This document shows positions 61,101-64,000 of a DNA stretch of 64,000 nucleotides, in pieces. Below the pieces are notes generated by a model. It was not told the DNA's origin. It saw only the letters and a program-made list of their open reading frames with translations, and made no database searches. Position 1 is the stretch's first letter. Each line of letters begins with the position of its first letter. A program made the translations under genes and the position numbers. The DNA comes from Archangiaceae bacterium (GTDB lineage Bacteria; Myxococcota; Myxococcia; Myxococcales; Myxococcaceae): the NCBI GenBank assembly GCA_016714225.1, contig JADJNS010000008.1, forward strand, positions 248,001 to 312,000, read 5' to 3'.

Positions 61101-64000
61101 GCGGCGCTGAACACCGACTCCACCGGCAAGGCCGACTGCCTCGACACCGACTCGGACGACGACGGGGTGAGCGACGCCGCCGAGCGCGGCGGCATGGGCA
61201 CGCTCGCGGTTCCCGTGAACACCGACGCCGATGCGCCGGCGCGCCCCGACTACCGCGACCTCGACTCCGACGACGACTGCGTGAGCGACGCCACCGAGGG
61301 CAACACCGCCGCCCGTACCGACCGCGCGCTGCCCCAGGCCAACCCCGACGCCAACTGCGGGCCGGCGACCGCCGGGTCGGGCAGGGTGTGCAACGTCGGC
61401 ACCTGCCAGGACGGGTGCCGCGGCGGCGCCACCAGCGGCAGCGGCGCGTGCCCTGCGCCGAGCGTGTGCAGCACCAGCACCTCGGGCTCGGTGGGCACCT
61501 GCAGCGCTCCCCCCGACACCGACGGCGACGGCGTGCCCGACGCCACCGAGACGATGTTGGGCAGCAACCCCGCCGACCCCGACACCGACCACGACGGCGT
61601 GTGGGACACGTACGAGCTCTCGGCCGACGGCCGGGGCGGCGGCGGCTTCACCGGCCCCGACACCGACGGCGATGGCTTGAAAGACGTGGTCGACCTCGAC
61701 AGCGACGAAGACACCATTCCCGACGCGGTCGAGCGCGACGGCGCCGGCACCGGCCTGAGCAACCCGCCGGGCAACCTCGACGCCGATCTGCTCGCCAACT
61801 ACCGCGACCTGGACTCGGACGCCGACGGCATACCCGACGAGGTCGAGGCCGGGCCCACCCCCGGCGCGCCCCGCGACACCGACGGCACCGGCAAGGCCGA
61901 CTACCTCGACACCGACGCCGACGACGACGGCTACCTCGACTCGGTCGAGGCCGGCGCCACCCCCAGCGCGCCCGCCAACACCGACGGAGACCTGCCCGCG
62001 GTCGCAGACTACGTCGACCTCGACTCCGACAACGACTGCCTGCCCGACGCGAGTGAGTCGGCGATGGGCCGCACCAACCCCGCCGTGCCCGGCGCGGCGA
62101 GCGCGAACTGCCCGGCGGCGACCCCGGTCTGCATCACGGTGACCGGCACCTGCGCCGCCAGCGGCGACAGCGACGGCGACGGCGTGCCCGACGCGACCGA
62201 AGTCATGCTCGGCACCAACCCCAACGCGGTCGACAGCGACGGCGACGGCATCTGGGACAACTGGGAGCTCTCGGCCACCGGCGGTACCGGCCCGTTCACT
62301 GCGGTCAACACCGACGGCCAGGGGGCCATCGACGCGCTCGATCTCGACGCCGACAACGACGGCATACCTGACGCGCTCGAGCGCGGAGGCAGAGGCTCGG
62401 GCCTGGGCGCCGCCAACGCGCCGGCCGACTTCGACACCGACGGCACGCCCAACTACCGCGACCTCGACAGCGACGCCGACGGCATTCCCGACGCGGTCGA
62501 GGCGGGCCCCGACGGGCGCACGCCGCTCGACACCGACGGCAGCGGCGGCCCCGACTACCTCGATCTCGACTCCGACGGCGACACGGTGAGCGATGCCACC
62601 GAGGCCGGCGTCACCCCGGCCACGCCGGCCAACACCGACGCTGACAGCCCCGCGCGGCCCGACTACCGCGACCTCGACTCCGACAACGACTGTCTGCCCG
62701 ATGCGCTCGAGACCGCACCCGGCCGCACCGACCCCGCGGTGCCCGGCGCGGCGAACGCGAACTGCCCGGCGGCGGCGCCGGTCTGCGTCACCGCCACCGG
62801 CACCTGCACCACCAGCGGCGACAGCGACGGCGACGGCGTGCCCGACGCCACCGAGGTCATGCTCGGCACCAACCCCAACGCGGTCGACAGTGACGGCGAC
62901 GGCATCTGGGACAACTACGAGCTGTCGCAGAGCGGCTTCGGCGGCGGGCCCTTCACCGGCCCCGACACCGACAACGATGGCAGCAAAGACGCGCTCGACA
63001 CCGACGCCGACGGCGACGGCATGCCCGACGCGCTCGAGCGGCGGGGGGGCGGCACCGGCCTGTCGAGCCCGCCCGCCAACTTCGACGGCGACGGCCAGCC
63101 CGACTGGCGCGACCTCGACTCGGACAACGACGCCATACCCGACGCGGTCGAGAAGGGTGCCAACGGCATGCAGCCGCTCGACACCGACGGCGACGGCGGC
63201 GCCGACTACCTCGATCTCGACAGCGACGGCGACGGCTTCAGCGACACGGTCGAGGCGGGTGGGGCGCCTGCCACGCCGGCCAACACCGACGCCGACTCGC
63301 CGGCGGTGCCCGACTACCGCGATCTCGACTCCGACAACGACTGCCTGCCCGACGCGCGCGAGACCGCCGCCGGTCGCACCAACCCCGCGGTGCCCGGCGC
63401 TGCGAACGCCAACTGCCCCGCGTCGGCGCCGGTGTGCGTGACCTCGACCGGCACCTGCGCCACCAGCGTCGACAGCGACGGCGACGGCGTGCCCGACGAC
63501 GTCGAGACGCGGCTGGGCAGCGACCCCACCAGGCCCGACACCGACGGCGACGGCATCAACGACAACTTCGAGCTCTCGACCAAGACCGATGGCCTGGGGC
63601 CGTTCACCGGGCCCGATCGCGACTTCGACGGCATGCGCGACGTGGTCGATCTCGACTCGGACAACGACGGCATTCCCGACGCGGTCGAGCGTGGGCAGCC
63701 GATGTCGGGCGCTCCGCCGGTCGACACCGACGGCGACGGCTCGCCCGACTACCGCGACCTCGACAGCGACGGCGACGGCATTCCCGACCAGGTCGAGGGG
63801 GGGCCGACGCCTTCGACTCCGCGCGACACCGACCTCGACGGCAAGCCCGACTACCTCGATCTCGACTCCGACGGCGACACCGTGCCCGACACCGTCGAGG
63901 GCGGCGCGATGCCCGCGACGCCGGTCAACACCGACCAAGACTCGCCCGCGGTGCCCGACTACCTCGATCTCGATTCTGACAACGACTGCGTGCCTGACGC
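58125..64000 (+). CDS. secreted giant protein with thrombospondin-type-3-like Ca-binding modules (runs off window)
   Basis: Signal peptide MTRTFLVCGTLLAASSALAG. Residues 20-450: a beta-rich part (TLVAGSVLTLDAPLSRTFPA) and an extremely Gly-rich stretch (GGGGGVCHNSGGGGGGH). Then an Ig-like/bacterial adhesin segment (VDITAPTGTVMTALPTYSGT, TVTVTVDGTLACTTTATVGG). From about residue 557 the protein is built of DSDGDGI, DLDSDND and DTDGDG units, the Asp-rich 12/13-residue Ca-binding loops of TSP3/dentilisin-type repeats, in at least six modules. Several modules close with a Cys-rich segment (NANCPAAAPVCVT). At least 1958 residues; the C-terminus lies outside the window. Probably a Ca-stabilised cell-surface or matrix protein. 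Confidence 0.9.
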   Translation, partial: MTRTFLVCGTLLAASSALAGPDIYGVGNGSSGAGNINAANVRVNAYAPLTAQTSNTITIGAVVAGTAGQSATFAVGRLIMLHVSTGFSPFPDAGVQAPTDLTASSVGDFELARITLVAGSVLTLDAPLSRTFPAGTQVIAVPEYTTLGVTAAGTIVPSAWNGATGGIVAFLASGAVTNAGTISANAAGFRGGVARNSAGDFGCTTLEGLTPAIEAGNAAKGEGLVPGRYGVAQPNGVGIGRGNSTHGGGGGVCHNSGGGGGGHLSLGGKGGRTWNGDPEVGSMPVAGRDVGGLGGSALVYSPYTKLLFGGGGGAGQGNNDSATSGGTGGGAIWVRGASLSGAGFITANGGSVPITTAAGGGGNDAAGGGGAGGYISLRFTGAVACTSGRVQVQGGTGGSVDYTPSPHGSGGGGSGGRVVLQGGAGSACTANVCSGGPGSNNSGAYGTYSAQPPMACDASFTGDVTTPPGGGLTTPTVDITAPTGTVMTALPTYSGTATAGSTVTVTVDGTLACTTTATVGGTFSCAGTAVLDYGMHTAVARATLLGLSSGTDSISFNLPDDGDGVPAPAEVGFGTDPFNPDSDGDGIADNFELTPNGGGAFAAVNTDGRGPIDALDRDSDDDGIADSVERDQVTPGAANLDGDAAPNYRDLDSDGDGISDLFEAGNPAAVDANANGVLDSTTDADNDGIVAPVDSNDASAAAGITFTPRNTDGADKADYLDLDSDNDTVTDANERGPGAGFPTPVNTDADSPALPDFRDLDSDDDCVSDATEGNTAARTNPALPLAARDDNCLPPTATQGRVCNAGVCQDGCRGGATMGLAVCPAMRACSTMTPGALGTCNPPLDTDGDGVIDVLEVMFGTNPNAVDSDGDGINDNFELTPNGGGAFTAVNSDGRGGIDALDRDSDDDGVPDSVERDQATPGAADLDADGAPNYRDLDSDADGISDLFESGNPAAVDANGDGILDSTTDADADGIVASVDANDMSVAVGVTVAALNTDSTGKADCLDTDSDDDGVSDAAERGGMGTLAVPVNTDADAPARPDYRDLDSDDDCVSDATEGNTAARTDRALPQANPDANCGPATAGSGRVCNVGTCQDGCRGGATSGSGACPAPSVCSTSTSGSVGTCSAPPDTDGDGVPDATETMLGSNPADPDTDHDGVWDTYELSADGRGGGGFTGPDTDGDGLKDVVDLDSDEDTIPDAVERDGAGTGLSNPPGNLDADLLANYRDLDSDADGIPDEVEAGPTPGAPRDTDGTGKADYLDTDADDDGYLDSVEAGATPSAPANTDGDLPAVADYVDLDSDNDCLPDASESAMGRTNPAVPGAASANCPAATPVCITVTGTCAASGDSDGDGVPDATEVMLGTNPNAVDSDGDGIWDNWELSATGGTGPFTAVNTDGQGAIDALDLDADNDGIPDALERGGRGSGLGAANAPADFDTDGTPNYRDLDSDADGIPDAVEAGPDGRTPLDTDGSGGPDYLDLDSDGDTVSDATEAGVTPATPANTDADSPARPDYRDLDSDNDCLPDALETAPGRTDPAVPGAANANCPAAAPVCVTATGTCTTSGDSDGDGVPDATEVMLGTNPNAVDSDGDGIWDNYELSQSGFGGGPFTGPDTDNDGSKDALDTDADGDGMPDALERRGGGTGLSSPPANFDGDGQPDWRDLDSDNDAIPDAVEKGANGMQPLDTDGDGGADYLDLDSDGDGFSDTVEAGGAPATPANTDADSPAVPDYRDLDSDNDCLPDARETAAGRTNPAVPGAANANCPASAPVCVTSTGTCATSVDSDGDGVPDDVETRLGSDPTRPDTDGDGINDNFELSTKTDGLGPFTGPDRDFDGMRDVVDLDSDNDGIPDAVERGQPMSGAPPVDTDGDGSPDYRDLDSDGDGIPDQVEGGPTPSTPRDTDLDGKPDYLDLDSDGDTVPDTVEGGAMPATPVNTDQDSPAVPDYLDLDSDNDCVPD
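59797..64000 (+). repeat. array of six or more Asp-rich modules
   Basis: Module starts (DxDGDGV...) lie near 59797, 60655, 61510, 62160, 62815 and 63470: two of about 855 bp, then units of about 655 bp. Modules 4 and 5 are nearly identical over long stretches (for example 62166-62265 and 62820-62919), so the array grew by recent duplication. It continues beyond the window. Confidence 0.85.

Noticed and set aside
58215..63938. Very long open frame (about 1900 codons) on the minus strand across the Asp-rich repeat gene
   Set aside because: It mirrors the codon periodicity of the plus-strand GAC/GGC repeats, gives Val/Ala/Gly/Arg low-complexity protein without any domain, and the plus-strand frame has a signal peptide and clear Ca-binding motifs.

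Overview
The window is GC-rich (roughly 70%), densely coded DNA from a predatory or soil delta-group bacterium, most likely a myxobacterium (Myxococcota). The case rests on gene content: many Ser/Thr protein kinases, REC/GGDEF and CheW-like signalling proteins, two-component systems, an FHA-sigma54 activator, many lipoproteins with Asp-Ala-Gly or Gly-rich spacers, the DUF1592/DUF1552 pair and a giant thrombospondin-type-3 repeat protein. No rRNA, tRNA, insertion sequence, prophage or CRISPR array was seen, so this looks like ordinary chromosome rather than an island. The assignment is inferred from gene content, not from a marker gene.

Layout. 1-5 kb: the start of an ABC ATPase (minus), an aspartokinase broken by frameshifts, a LuxR-type regulator and two tandem S1C/HtrA-like proteases. 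5-9 kb: a REC-GAF-GGDEF diguanylate cyclase divergent from a double CheW-like protein and a REC protein with a proline-rich tail. 8.7-12.8 kb: valS (with a fused TPR-like motif and a histone-H1-like Lys/Ala/Pro tail) and nadC. 12.9-18.1 kb: a sigma-like factor with an unknown partner, a degenerate histidine kinase and a NarL/NarX-type pair. 18.2-21.4 kb: a frameshifted discoidin/beta-helix lipoprotein, mutY and a TPR protein. 21.5-35.7 kb: mostly envelope functions (lipoprotein plus di-haem peroxidase, FHA-sigma54 activator, a TPR/lipoprotein/kinase operon, the DUF1592/DUF1552 pair, a patatin with a probable C-terminal barrel). 36-39 kb: large-subunit catalase with a ferritin-like partner. 39-47 kb: a three-gene operon with a 1608-residue ATPase carrying two MoxR/dynein-like AAA modules, a small unknown protein, and a HExxH plus von Willebrand A protein with 18-residue tandem repeats. 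47-51 kb: lectin and FGE-like lipoproteins and a second kinase. 51-54 kb: divergent ku and ligD for non-homologous end joining. 54-58 kb: an acetoacetate-decarboxylase-like gene and a Crp/Fnr gene behind a perfect CRP-type palindrome, then GNAT, tcdA-like, tatD-like and Trm112-like genes. From 58.1 kb to the end: a secreted protein with at least six Ca-binding Asp-rich modules that runs off the window.

Three patterns cut across the window. First, many genes that head a transcription unit lack a Shine-Dalgarno sequence and instead have a TAnnnT-like -10 hexamer ending about 6-11 nt before the start codon, which suggests widespread leaderless transcription; genes inside operons overlap by 4 nt or carry a Shine-Dalgarno. 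Second, at least six genes or gene ends are interrupted by single-base frameshifts although both halves stay recognisable, which suggests either sequence errors or real decay. Third, one palindromic repeat family occurs twice, each time exactly between convergent genes.
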